Source: Oribacterium sp. UBA6992
Lineage (GTDB): Bacteria; Bacillota; Clostridia; Lachnospirales; Lachnospiraceae
NCBI GenBank assembly: GCA_002449915.1
Contig: DJXY01000030.1
Coordinates: 1 to 13,671, forward strand
Direction: 5' to 3'
Length of the DNA: 13,671 nt
Part shown: one piece after another, positions 6,351 to 13,671 of the stretch
How positions within the stretch are numbered: position 1 is the stretch's first letter
How the letters are laid out: each line of letters opens with the position of its first letter
Notes under the pieces: model-generated
The model's database searches: none
Told to the model about the DNA's origin: nothing
Seen by the model: only the letters and a program-made list of their open reading frames with translations
Position numbers and translations under genes: made by a program

Positions 6351-6379
6351 TTGACAAAACGGTTTCATAGATCTAAGAT
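6351..6379 (+). promoter_or_regulatory. Promoter of the LacI-family gene with overlapping operator
   Basis: A perfect -35 TTGACA (6351-6356) is followed after 17 bases by TAAGAT (6374-6379, 4/6). CAAAACGGTTTC (6355-6366) overlaps the -35 and spacer and is an imperfect CG-centred palindrome of the LacI/KdgR type. A repressor bound there would block RNA polymerase. It also partly matches a CcpA cre site, so catabolite control is an alternative. Confidence 0.6.
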
Positions 6380-6414
6380 TAACATTGTCAAAAGGAGAGA
6401 GGTGGTAGGTACAG

Positions 6415-7437
6415 ATGACGAAGCAGAAAATCACAATTGATTCTGTGGCAGAGCTTGCCGGAGTATCCAAAACCACGATCTCCCGATATCTCAATGGACG
6501 GTACGAGATGCTTTCCGAGGATACAAGGGCTAAGATTGAAGCAGCAATAAAGGAGCTTCATTACAGACCTAACCGGATTGCACAAAGCCTGAAGGGTGGG
6601 CAGTCTCGTCTGATCGGATGTATTGCGAGTGATATCGGAAGTCCATTTACTTCGATCCTTGTTAAGGGAATCAACAGTGTAGCGACCAAAAAGGGATATG
6701 AAGTTTTTCTGGTGGATAGTGAGGATGATCCGGAAAAAGAAATGCGGGCATTTCATAATTTTCAGGAAAGCAGGATGGATGGAATCATCATCAACTCTAC
6801 AGGAGTAAATGATGAGAAACTTCTGGAATATGCAGAGGATATCCCGACGGTGTTTGTTGATCGTCCGCCAAGTATCAAAGAAAAAGTGGATACTGTTTGT
6901 ACCAATAATTACAGTTCCACCAGAGAGTGCCTCAGGTATTTAAAACAGCTTGGATATAAAAGGATCGGCCTTTTTACACAGCCGATTGGCTGTAATACTG
7001 CAAGACAATTGAGACGCCAGGGATTTACGGATAGTCTCCGCGAGGATTTCGGACTTGAGGGAGACGATGCGGTTTTCTCCTACACGTCGAGCAGGGAGTG
7101 CCTGGAACATCTACGATATTTTGTGACGCACGAGCCGGAACTGCGACCGGCAATCCTGGCAATTAATGGTGTTGCGCTGCTGGATGTGCTGCATGCCATT
7201 AAAAAGACCGGTATCCGGATTGGTAAGGAATGCGGTGTATGTGGGTTTGATGACTGGGGCTGGGCTGATCTCATTGATCCCGGAATTACAACAATTGCGC
7301 AGGACTCCTGGCAGGAGGGCGTGATCGCGGCAGAGATGGTTCTTAACAGGATTGAAGGCGGAAAAGACGAGCCGGCTGCATTTAGAGAATTAAAGAATCG
7401 GCTGGAGATCCGTGGATCAACAGTTTCCCAGGGATGA
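6415..7437 (+). CDS. kdgR: LacI-family repressor, KdgR-like
   Basis: The 340-residue protein has a LacI DNA-binding domain at residues 6-60 (ITIDSVAELAGVSKTTISRY, hinge helix NRIAQSLK) and a ribose-binding-like effector domain to the C-terminus. The late motif GFDDWGWADLIDPGITTI is one I associate with KdgR-type LacI regulators of Firmicutes; together with the downstream kdu/kdg genes it supports control of uronate use, with KDG or a related keto-sugar acid as likely inducer. ATG 6415 follows GAGGTGG (6399-6405) at nine bases. The gene ends 203 bases before dctP with no terminator between, so part of the dctP transcript may come from its promoter. The symbol rests on context; the regulator could answer to another intermediate. 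Confidence 0.85.
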   Translation: MTKQKITIDSVAELAGVSKTTISRYLNGRYEMLSEDTRAKIEAAIKELHYRPNRIAQSLKGGQSRLIGCIASDIGSPFTSILVKGINSVATKKGYEVFLVDSEDDPEKEMRAFHNFQESRMDGIIINSTGVNDEKLLEYAEDIPTVFVDRPPSIKEKVDTVCTNNYSSTRECLRYLKQLGYKRIGLFTQPIGCNTARQLRRQGFTDSLREDFGLEGDDAVFSYTSSRECLEHLRYFVTHEPELRPAILAINGVALLDVLHAIKKTGIRIGKECGVCGFDDWGWADLIDPGITTIAQDSWQEGVIAAEMVLNRIEGGKDEPAAFRELKNRLEIRGSTVSQG

Positions 7438-7640
7438 TCATGGCTGGAATGTATGGCTGAATGAGATGCGCTGCGCGTTGACTTCCGGTTATGCATCGAT
7501 TGCAGCAGATCTTCTGTGAATATCGTATTGTAAACAACAGATGCTCATGGGTCGGCATAAGACCGGATATGAAATGACGATTTTTTGCTGAACCTGGCAA
7601 CTGTGAAATTATATTTCTAATTTATTTAGGGAGGCTTTTT

Positions 7641-8810
7641 ATGAAACGTAAAGTGGTAGCAACCATGCTTGTAGCAGCAATGACAATGGGCCTTGCGGCA
7701 TGTGGATCCTCTGCATCAAGTACAGCAACGACTGCAGCAGCTAAGGAAGAAACAACTGCAGCGGCTAAGGAAACTACAGCGGCAGCCGGAGAAACAACTG
7801 CGGCAGCAGGCGCTGAGAGCAAGGCAGCTGATACTAAGGCGGCAGCAGAGACCAATGCTGAGGGCGCTGTTACCGGTAGTAAGGAAGGTCAGACCGTCCT
7901 TAAGTGCTCATTTAACCAGAGCGCGGACAACCCTGAGGCAGAGGCTGTAAGAGAGATGAGCGATGCGCTTTATGATGCTACAGAGGGCAGATATTCTATC
8001 GAGGTTTATCCTAACGAGCTTCTTGGAAATCAGCAGGACTCTCTTGCATCTGTAAGTGCAGGTGCGGTAGATATGGCTCTGGTTGCCAACTCACTTCTTG
8101 AGGGTGTTAATCCGGACTTCGCTGTTCTCGGTACACCGTATATGTTTGAAAACATTGACCAGCAGGAGGAACTCTTTACTAACGGTAATGATGCCGTAAA
8201 GAAGCTGTACAGCACGACAGAATCCAAGGGCTTTAAGGTACTTGCAGCTTATTGCCTCGGACCTCGTAATATCTATACCAAAGATGGTCCTGTTACAAAG
8301 CCGGAAGATCTTAAGGGCAAGAAGATTCGTGTTATGCAGTCTGATACGATGATTGCAATGATGAAGGATCTTGGCGGTGTTGGTACACCGATGTCACAGG
8401 GCGATGTTTACTCCGCAATTCAGACCGGTACACTGGATGGTGCTGAAAACAACATCATTACCTATATGGATCTTAAGCAGAATGAGGTTGGTCCGTACTA
8501 CTCCAAGACACAGCACCTGATGATCCCGGATGAGGTTATCATTTCCTCCACAGTGCTTAATACCATGAGTGCTGATGATCAGGCTGCACTTGAGAAGGTT
8601 GCTACAGATTCTGTTAAGACTGCTTACAGCCTCTGCGCAGATCTGCGTGACAAGTATGAGGAAGATGCCAAGGCTGCCGGCGTTACGATCACAGATGTGG
8701 ATATTACTCCGTTTAAGGATGCATGCCAGGAGCTCATCGAGAAAAATGCCAACATGTCCGATGATACCAAGGCAGTATATGCTGAGATCCAGAAGATTCA
8801 GAACAAGTAA
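7641..8810 (+). CDS. dctP: TRAP transporter solute-binding lipoprotein (DctP family)
   Basis: The 389-residue precursor has a lipoprotein signal: KRK, a hydrophobic stretch, and lipobox LAAC with C21. A low-complexity linker (residues 22-83) rich in Ala, Thr, Glu and Lys includes three tandem ETTAAA[KG] units, and would hold the binding domain away from the membrane. The rest is a DctP domain: early NPEAEAVREM, the helix LGNQQDSLASVSAGAVDMAL, KGKKIRVM with R230, the usual carboxylate-binding Arg, and AIQTGTLDGAENN (259-271). It captures an acidic substrate outside the cell for DctQM; the neighbouring kdu/kdg genes make a uronate or deoxy-keto-uronate the best guess. AGGGAGG lies six bases before ATG. 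No clear promoter was found in the 203-base gap upstream. Confidence 0.95.
   Translation: MKRKVVATMLVAAMTMGLAACGSSASSTATTAAAKEETTAAAKETTAAAGETTAAAGAESKAADTKAAAETNAEGAVTGSKEGQTVLKCSFNQSADNPEAEAVREMSDALYDATEGRYSIEVYPNELLGNQQDSLASVSAGAVDMALVANSLLEGVNPDFAVLGTPYMFENIDQQEELFTNGNDAVKKLYSTTESKGFKVLAAYCLGPRNIYTKDGPVTKPEDLKGKKIRVMQSDTMIAMMKDLGGVGTPMSQGDVYSAIQTGTLDGAENNIITYMDLKQNEVGPYYSKTQHLMIPDEVIISSTVLNTMSADDQAALEKVATDSVKTAYSLCADLRDKYEEDAKAAGVTITDVDITPFKDACQELIEKNANMSDDTKAVYAEIQKIQNK
7749..7811 (+). repeat. Three tandem 21-bp coding repeats in the dctP linker
   Basis: Three successive 21-base units encode ETTAAAK, ETTAAAG and ETTAAAG. Codons differ between units (for example ACA ACT versus ACT ACA), so the peptide repeat is kept better than the DNA. 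Such linkers vary in length between strains. Confidence 0.8.
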
Positions 8811-8874
8811 TCCTTGGATGATTTCCTGAGGATAGAAGATCAGAGTCTGATTCATTGAGTAAATGTGAATGAAT

Positions 8875-8900
8875 GGGCCCGCGGGGAGCCCCGCGGGCTC
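8875..8900 (+). other. Very GC-rich intercistronic hairpin between dctP and dctQ
   Basis: GGGCCCGCGGGG (8875-8886) pairs with CCCCGCGGGCTC (8889-8900): eleven Watson-Crick pairs and one G-U pair, separated by two bases. There is no T-run, so it is unlikely to be a full terminator. In a binding-protein operon such a stem usually protects the upstream mRNA end, giving more binding protein than membrane subunits. ATCAG/CTGAT and ATTCAT/ATGAAT stems lie just upstream. Confidence 0.7.
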
Positions 8901-8938
8901 ATATTATAGCCAAAATGGCTGATGAGATAAGGAGGATC

Positions 8939-9445
8939 ATGCAAGTGATTGCTATCAAAAGGGTTGTGGACAAGATCGTTGCATGGATTAATATTATCCT
9001 GCTGGGGATTATGGTTGTCCTCGTCACGTATCAGGTTATTGCAAGATATTTCTTTAATGCTCCGAGTACCATGGCGGAGACGCTTGCGCAGTATATGTTT
9101 GTTTGGATCATTATGTATGGATCCTCTTACACCTTCGGACTGAGAGAGCATCTGGAAATTTCCGTATTAAAAGACAAGCTGCCGCCACAGGCAAGATTTC
9201 TGGATGATATGCTGATTGATATTGTGCTGGTACTTTTTGCAGTTGGTGTCATGGGCTGCGGCGGATATGCTCTTACAAAGCAGCAGATGGGCGTTACCGA
9301 TGCAGCACTGCAGATTCCAATGGGAGTTATCTACAGTGCCATCCCGATCAATGCAATTCTGATTCTTTTTTATGCGGTTTATCTGATCATGGATGATCAT
9401 CGTCTTTTCCTGGAGCGTTCCCAACAGAAAGGGGGAAATGAATAA
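8939..9445 (+). CDS. dctQ: TRAP transporter small membrane subunit (DctQ family)
   Basis: The 168-residue protein has four membrane segments (about residues 14-36, 48-66, 91-112, 128-151), as in DctQ. The family motif is visible around TYQVIARYFFNAPSTMAETL and YGSSYTFGLREHLEISVL. It pairs with DctM to form the membrane complex of the transporter. The start is uncertain: ATG 8939 is only three bases after AAGGAGG (8929-8935), while GTG 8945 is nine bases away and may be the true start. The in-frame ATG 8873 lies inside the GC-rich hairpin and has no binding site, so it is rejected. The stop overlaps the first base of dctM. Confidence 0.92.
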   Translation: MQVIAIKRVVDKIVAWINIILLGIMVVLVTYQVIARYFFNAPSTMAETLAQYMFVWIIMYGSSYTFGLREHLEISVLKDKLPPQARFLDDMLIDIVLVLFAVGVMGCGGYALTKQQMGVTDAALQIPMGVIYSAIPINAILILFYAVYLIMDDHRLFLERSQQKGGNE

Positions 9446-10749
9446 TGTCACAAGCAGCATTAGCCGGCCTGGTCATGGTCGTTGTTATCGTTATAACGCT
9501 TGCGCTGGGATTCCCGATCGGACTTTCCATCGGAACCGGGTCTGCACTGGCCATCATGGTGATTCTGCCAGCTGACCGTGCAATGATTACCGCAGGTATG
9601 AAAATGTTTACCGGAGCCAATTCGTTTTCGCTTCTTGCCATTCCGTTCTTTGTTCTGGCAGGAAATCTGATGAACAGTGGTGGTATCGCGAAACGTCTGA
9701 TCGGCTGTGCGCAGATTCTTGCACATCGTCTGCCAGGATCTCTTGCACAGACCAATATTGTTGCCAACATGCTTTTTGGTGCGATTTCCGGTTCCGGTGT
9801 TGCCGCAGCTTCTGCTATGGGTTCCATCCTTGGACCGATGGAAAAGGAGGATGGCTACTCCAACGAATACAGTGCAGCTGTTAACATTGCATCCGGCCCG
9901 ACCGGAATGATGATTCCACCTTCTAACATCGATATTGTTTATACCACTGTTGCTTCCGGCGTATCTGTGGCCGCGATGTTTATGGCAGGATACATTCCGG
10001 GCATTATGTGGGGCGTTGGCTGTATGATTGTTGCGGGGTATCAGGCAAAGAAGAGAGGATATGTCTCCAAGCAGCACATGACAGGAAAGGAAGTTGTAAA
10101 AACCCTCTGGGAAGGTATCCCCTCACTTCTGATGATCGTTATCGTCATTGGCGGTATTTTAAAGGGTGTGTTTACAGCAACGGAAGGCTCTGCCATTGCA
10201 GTAGTTTATGCGCTGGTGCTTTCTCTTATTTATAAGAATCTGAAGATTTCCATGCTACCGAAGCTACTGCTTGACTCTGTAAAAACCACAGCAGTTATCG
10301 AGTTCCTTGTATGTGTATCCTCGATCATGTCCTTCGTTATGTCCTATGCCAAGATCCCGCAGATGATTTCCAGCGGTATCCTTGGCATCAGCAAGAGCCC
10401 GATCGTGATTCTGCTGATCATGAATGTGATTCTCTTACTGGTTGGTACCTTTATGGATCCGACACCGGCAGTTCTTATTTTTACACCGATTTTCCTGCCG
10501 ATTGTGCAGACCTTCGGTATGAATGCCGTTCACCCTGGTATGATGATGGTTATGAACCTTTGCGTTGGTACGTTGACACCTCCGGTTGGAGCGATTCTTT
10601 TTGCAGGATGTCGTGTAGGCAATGTTTCGATTGAACAGGTTATAAAGACGCTGCTTCCATATTTCCTGGTGGTTATTATCTGTCTCATGTTTGTAACCTT
10701 TGTTCCGGCTCTGTCTCTTGCAATCCCGCAGGCACTTGGTTTGTGCTGA
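9445..10749 (+). CDS. dctM: TRAP transporter large membrane subunit (DctM family)
   Basis: The 434-residue protein is the ion-coupled permease of the TRAP system, with about 12 hydrophobic segments. Family signatures include LGFPIGLSIGTG near the start, FFVLAGNLMNSGGIAKRLI, the repeat-like GAISGSGVAAASAMGSILGP, GPTGMMIPPSN, and near the end MDPTPAVLIFTPIFLPI and LCVGTLTPPVGAILF. GGGGG (9431-9435) lies nine bases before ATG, and the first base is shared with the dctQ stop, so the two are coupled. Two hairpins follow in the gap to kduI. Confidence 0.95.
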   Translation: MSQAALAGLVMVVVIVITLALGFPIGLSIGTGSALAIMVILPADRAMITAGMKMFTGANSFSLLAIPFFVLAGNLMNSGGIAKRLIGCAQILAHRLPGSLAQTNIVANMLFGAISGSGVAAASAMGSILGPMEKEDGYSNEYSAAVNIASGPTGMMIPPSNIDIVYTTVASGVSVAAMFMAGYIPGIMWGVGCMIVAGYQAKKRGYVSKQHMTGKEVVKTLWEGIPSLLMIVIVIGGILKGVFTATEGSAIAVVYALVLSLIYKNLKISMLPKLLLDSVKTTAVIEFLVCVSSIMSFVMSYAKIPQMISSGILGISKSPIVILLIMNVILLLVGTFMDPTPAVLIFTPIFLPIVQTFGMNAVHPGMMMVMNLCVGTLTPPVGAILFAGCRVGNVSIEQVIKTLLPYFLVVIICLMFVTFVPALSLAIPQALGLC

Positions 10750-10763
10750 TTACATGATACACG

Positions 10764-10824
10764 ATCGGTACGTCCGATGGATACGATCCAATCCCGCGGG
10801 TCTAGCTTTAGCCGGGATTGGATC
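10764..10824 (+). other. Stem-loops between dctM and kduI, no U-tract
   Basis: ATCGG/CCGAT (10764-10778) forms a small stem. Next, GATCCAATCCCG (10785-10796) pairs perfectly over 12 bp with CGGGATTGGATC (10813-10824) across a 16-base loop. No T-run follows (GATTGACAG), so read-through into kduI is likely. The structure may stabilise or divide the mRNA, or act as a weak terminator. Confidence 0.6.
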
Positions 10825-10873
10825 GATTGACAGTTAAAAGATTATAAGATGACAGAAGTAGGAGATAAGTGTT

Positions 10874-11716
10874 ATGGATATTAGATATAGTGCCAATCCG
10901 GCAGATATCAAAAGATATACAACAGAGGAGCTGCGGAAGGAATTTCTGATCCAGGATCTGTATGAGCCGGACCAGGTTAAGGCAGTGTACTCCCATGTTG
11001 ACCGTGCGGTTGTACTCGGTATTTTGCCGGTGCACGAGGAAGTTCCGGTGGATAAGGGTATTGACATCTGGAAAAATTTTGGAACCAAATTTTTCTTTGA
11101 GCGCCGTGAAGCTGGCGTATTTAACCTTGGTGGTAAAGGCACAATCCGTGTGGATGATGAGACATATCCTATGGACTTTGAGGATTGCCTGTATATCACG
11201 ATGGGAACCAAGAAGGTAATATTCGCATCAGAGGATCCGGAGAATCCTGCCAGATTTTATCTGGTATCGGCTCCGGCGCATAAGCCATGCAAGACAACAT
11301 TCATCAGCTTTAAGGATGCTAAAAAGCGTCCATGCGGTGATGAAAAGACAGCCAATAAGCGTGTCATTAACCAGTTTATCCATCCGGATGTGTTGGAAAC
11401 CTGCCAGCTTTGTATGGGTCTGACACAGCTTGCACCGGGCAGCGTATGGAACACCATGCCGGCACATACACATGAGCGTCGGATGGAGGTTTATACCTAT
11501 TTCAATATCCCGGATAACAATGTGGTTTTCCATATGATGGGACAGGGACAGGAAACGAGACATATTGTCATGCATAATTTTGACGCGGTGATTTCTCCGT
11601 CCTGGTCGATCCATGCAGGATGCGGCACATCCAATTATACCTTTATCTGGGCAATGTGTGGTGAGAACAAAGAATTTGATGATATGGATGAAATACCAAT
11701 CACAGAGATGCGTTGA
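10874..11716 (+). CDS. kduI: 5-dehydro-4-deoxy-D-glucuronate isomerase
   Basis: The 280-residue product matches KduI in length (278 in E. coli) and plan: two cupin-like domains, with the N-terminal motif EFLIQDLYEPDQVKAVYSHV and the zinc site PAHTHERRMEVY giving H198, H200 and E205, plus H247 in SPSWSIHAGCGTSNY. These align with the four known zinc ligands of the E. coli enzyme. It converts 5-dehydro-4-deoxy-D-glucuronate, formed from unsaturated uronates after lyase action, to 3-deoxy-D-glycero-2,5-hexodiulosonate in the cytoplasm. AGGAG (10860-10864) lies nine bases before ATG. KduD, the next enzyme, is not in the window. Confidence 0.95.
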   Translation: MDIRYSANPADIKRYTTEELRKEFLIQDLYEPDQVKAVYSHVDRAVVLGILPVHEEVPVDKGIDIWKNFGTKFFFERREAGVFNLGGKGTIRVDDETYPMDFEDCLYITMGTKKVIFASEDPENPARFYLVSAPAHKPCKTTFISFKDAKKRPCGDEKTANKRVINQFIHPDVLETCQLCMGLTQLAPGSVWNTMPAHTHERRMEVYTYFNIPDNNVVFHMMGQGQETRHIVMHNFDAVISPSWSIHAGCGTSNYTFIWAMCGENKEFDDMDEIPITEMR

Positions 11717-11748
11717 TGTTTCATTAGTCTAAAAGGAGCAGATAAGCA

Positions 11749-12114
11749 ATGGATAAGGATATTTCAAAATTTAACTTTGAGCTTGCGCATGTAGGTATCA
11801 ATGAGCCTGACGCCGAGGAAGCTAAAAAAACAGCAGAGCTGTTAACCAAGCTTTTTGGATTTAAACAGAGAGAGACTTCGGGATCCATTTTTTCCAATGA
11901 GCAGTTTGAAATCATGAAAATGCCGTTTTTAGGACGGCTTGGACATATTGCGATCCGGACAAGCTATATCGAGGAAGCCAAAAAGTATCTGGAGGAGCAG
12001 GGTGTGGAGTTTGATGAATCCACAGCCAAGTATGATGAGGCAGGAAAGCTTCGCATCATTTATTTCAAGGAAGATATTGCAGGGTTCAGATTTCATCTTA
12101 CAGCCAGAAACTGA
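11749..12114 (+). CDS. VOC-fold (glyoxalase-like) protein of the kdu/kdg operon
   Basis: The 121-residue protein has two beta-alpha-beta-beta-beta modules of the vicinal oxygen chelate fold: FELAHVGINEPDAEEAKKTA to FEIMKM (residues 10-58) and RLGHIAIRTSYIEEAKKYLE to FRFHL (63-117). H14, E54, H66 and H116 sit where VOC enzymes hold their metal, with His in place of the usual final Glu. The substrate is unknown. Its place between kduI and kdgK points to a keto-sugar-acid step such as epimerisation or removal of a reactive by-product, but this is inference. AAAGGAG lies ten bases before ATG; gaps to its neighbours are 32 and 50 bases, so it is in the operon. Confidence 0.85.
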   Translation: MDKDISKFNFELAHVGINEPDAEEAKKTAELLTKLFGFKQRETSGSIFSNEQFEIMKMPFLGRLGHIAIRTSYIEEAKKYLEEQGVEFDESTAKYDEAGKLRIIYFKEDIAGFRFHLTARN

Positions 12115-12164
12115 GCTGGCAGGGTGAAACTATATAATGCAGGATAGATATGGAGAGAGAAACT

Positions 12165-13136
12165 ATGAATAAACGAGTCCTGACATTTGGGGAACCGATG
12201 GGCCTGTTTATCGCCGAGGAAGAAGCACCGGTTGAGGATGTTAAGCATTATACTATGTCGCTTGCCGGCGCAGAGTTTAATGTGGCTGTCGGGCTTACAA
12301 GACTAGGGTATCAGGTTGGATATCTCACAAAGCTCGGACATGATCCGTTTGGCAAGGCGATTGAAGCGGGCATGCGGCATGTCGGCATCGATACCTCGAT
12401 GACGATTTACAGTGAGGATCATCAGACCGGTTTTATGCTGAAAAGCAAGACGGAAAAAGGAGATCCAGATACTTTTTACTTCCGTAAGAACTCTGCTGCT
12501 TCCACTATTTCGATACAAGATGTAGAAAAAATTGACCTGAGTCAATGGGATGCGTTGCATGCATCCGGTATCCTGCCGGCAACGAGTGATACGGCGCATG
12601 AGGCATCCCGATATCTTTTAAAGAAGGCAAAGGCAGCGGGCATCCCGATCTTTTTTGATCCGAATCTGCGTCCTGCCTTATGGAAAGATCAGGAAACCAT
12701 GATTGCAGCAATTAATGAGCTCTGCTTTATGGCGGACTATGTTCTGCCCGGGATCAAGGAGGGCGAGATCCTCTGCGGCACCCGGAACCCGGATGAAATC
12801 GCGGACTTTTATTTATCTAAAGGTGTGAAATGTGTGGTTGTCAAGGTAGGCGCGGATGGAGCCATCGCTTATCAAGGCGGCAGGAAATACGCAGTTCCAT
12901 CATATCAGCACGGACCGATTGTAGATACTGTAGGTGCCGGTGATGGATTTGCTGTCGGTGTAGAGAGTGGTCTGCTGGAGGGATTATCCCTTCCTGAAGC
13001 AGTGCAGCGAGGCAATGCAATCGGTACGATTCAGATTATGAATGTCAGCGACAATGAGGGACTTCCGACTCGGGAGCAGCTCATGACTTTTATGAAAGAC
13101 ACACCGCTTGCTGTTCCGGAAGGAGTAAAAGCATGA
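12165..13136 (+). CDS. kdgK: 2-keto-3-deoxygluconate kinase, PfkB family
   Basis: The 323-residue protein is a PfkB/ribokinase-type sugar kinase. It opens RVLTFGEPMGLFIAEEE, carries the substrate-side glycine motif MSLAGAEFNVAVGLTRLG (31-48), FFDPNLRPALW (163-173), and the catalytic DTVGAGDGFAVG with D260. It phosphorylates 2-keto-3-deoxygluconate to KDPG with ATP. ATG 12165 is preferred: GGAG (12152-12155) lies nine bases upstream and the protein then starts at the usual place. ATG 12150, in frame, would add five residues (MERET) and has a poorer site. The stop overlaps the kdgA start as ATGA, so the kinase and aldolase are coupled. Confidence 0.93.
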   Translation: MNKRVLTFGEPMGLFIAEEEAPVEDVKHYTMSLAGAEFNVAVGLTRLGYQVGYLTKLGHDPFGKAIEAGMRHVGIDTSMTIYSEDHQTGFMLKSKTEKGDPDTFYFRKNSAASTISIQDVEKIDLSQWDALHASGILPATSDTAHEASRYLLKKAKAAGIPIFFDPNLRPALWKDQETMIAAINELCFMADYVLPGIKEGEILCGTRNPDEIADFYLSKGVKCVVVKVGADGAIAYQGGRKYAVPSYQHGPIVDTVGAGDGFAVGVESGLLEGLSLPEAVQRGNAIGTIQIMNVSDNEGLPTREQLMTFMKDTPLAVPEGVKA

Positions 13137-13671
13137 CTATTTTTGAAAAGCTTGCAAGTATAAAAATTATCCCAGTTATAAAAATTGATACAGTGGAACA
13201 CGCAGTTCCGCTGGCTGAGGCATTGGTGGCAGGCGGATTGCCGGCAGCGGAAATTACATTCCGGAGTGATGCAGCGGAGGAGAGCATCCGGCGGATCACC
13301 GAGGAAGTGCCGGAGATGCTGGTGATCGCAGGAACAGTGCTTGATCCTGTGACAGCAGACAGAGCCGTAAGGGCAGGAGCCAAGGCCATTGTAAGTCCGG
13401 GTCTTAACCTTGAGACAGTCCGTTGGTGCAATCAGCATGGTATTCCTGTGATTCCCGGAACAGCGACACCGGGTGAGCTGGAAGCCTGCATGCGTGAGGG
13501 ACTGAAGGTTGTGAAGGTATTTCCTGCGGAGGTACTGGGCGGTGTAGCATACTTGAAAGCACTTGCCGGACCTTATGCCTCCATGAAGGTTATGCCGACC
13601 GGTGGTGTCAAGCCGGGCAATGTCCGCGAATATCTGAAGCAGCCGAATCTGCTTTGCTGTGGCGGTACCTG
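13133..13671 (+). CDS. kdgA: KDPG/KHG aldolase (3' end outside window)
   Basis: The frame opens at ATG 13133, seven bases after AAGGAG (13120-13125), and runs for 179 residues to the window edge without a stop. The class I aldolase site is complete: E40 in AEITFRS, R44, and the Schiff-base K128 in VVKVFPAE, followed by MPTGGV for phosphate binding. It splits 2-keto-3-deoxy-6-phosphogluconate into pyruvate and glyceraldehyde 3-phosphate, the last step of the pathway. KDPG aldolases are about 210 residues, so roughly 30 residues are missing at the edge. Confidence 0.95.
   Translation, partial: MTIFEKLASIKIIPVIKIDTVEHAVPLAEALVAGGLPAAEITFRSDAAEESIRRITEEVPEMLVIAGTVLDPVTADRAVRAGAKAIVSPGLNLETVRWCNQHGIPVIPGTATPGELEACMREGLKVVKVFPAEVLGGVAYLKALAGPYASMKVMPTGGVKPGNVREYLKQPNLLCCGGT

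Noticed and set aside
7438..7640. Promoter for dctP in the lacI-dctP gap
   Set aside because: TTGACT at 7483 and TTGCTG at 7585 lack a matching -10 at 16-18 bases; I could not choose one.
7749..7811. Minisatellite or CRISPR-like repeat
   Set aside because: The 21-bp units are coding, in frame and without spacers; they form the lipoprotein linker.
8873..8938. Upstream start for dctQ
   Set aside because: The codons lie in the GC-rich hairpin and encode GPRGAPRAH, unlike any DctQ N-terminus; AAGGAGG is directly before 8939/8945.
9460..10077. 205-codon minus-strand frame
   Set aside because: Antisense shadow of dctM with Asn/His/Gly-rich composition and no family resemblance.

Overview
The window looks like the chromosome of a low-to-mid-GC Gram-positive anaerobe of the Clostridia, most likely Lachnospiraceae-like. 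The evidence is strong AGGAGG-type ribosome binding sites, LysR, MerR and LacI regulators with intrinsic terminators, an Ala/Thr/Glu-rich lipoprotein linker, and a Firmicutes-style uronate catabolic operon. This is inferred from gene content and sequence style only.

Left part (1-1730). The window opens in the C-terminal tail of a cupin-domain protein that ends at a clean intrinsic terminator. About 730 bp without a large gene follow. They hold a second terminator-like hairpin that may end a structured RNA, and a 47-residue membrane miniprotein on the minus strand with its own promoter and a strong ribosome binding site. A LysR-type regulator follows; a palindrome exactly fills the spacer of its putative promoter.

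Middle part (1750-6150). A probable operon encodes a 61-residue basic protein that needs a -1 frameshift at an A7 slippery heptamer, a pyridoxamine-phosphate-oxidase-like flavin split-barrel protein (ATGA overlap) and a divergent L-2-hydroxyacid dehydrogenase of the LDH/MDH family. A BmrR/TipA-like MerR regulator and a 2,4-diaminopentanoate-dehydrogenase-like oxidoreductase come next. Between these two lies a promoter with the 19-bp spacer diagnostic of MerR-activated promoters. The section ends in a strong terminator and a frameshifted gene remnant with its own terminator.

Right part (6350-13671). This is a coherent uronate catabolism locus: a KdgR-like LacI regulator, a three-part TRAP transporter (dctP lipoprotein, dctQ, dctM), kduI, a small VOC-fold protein, kdgK and kdgA (cut off by the window end). 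The TRAP system would import an acidic sugar. KduI isomerises 5-dehydro-4-deoxy-D-glucuronate, the breakdown product of unsaturated pectin, alginate or glycosaminoglycan uronates. KdgK and KdgA turn 2-keto-3-deoxygluconate into pyruvate and glyceraldehyde 3-phosphate. The reductase (KduD) that should link KduI to KdgK is not seen here. Two strong hairpins without U-tracts bracket dctQM and could set different expression of the binding protein, the membrane subunits and the enzymes.

I see no CRISPR array, tRNA, rRNA, integrase or complete insertion sequence. I did not find a clearly new multi-gene system. The most unusual items are the frameshift ORF, the dehydrogenase with altered specificity residues, the MerR promoter pair, the embedded VOC protein and the minus-strand miniprotein.
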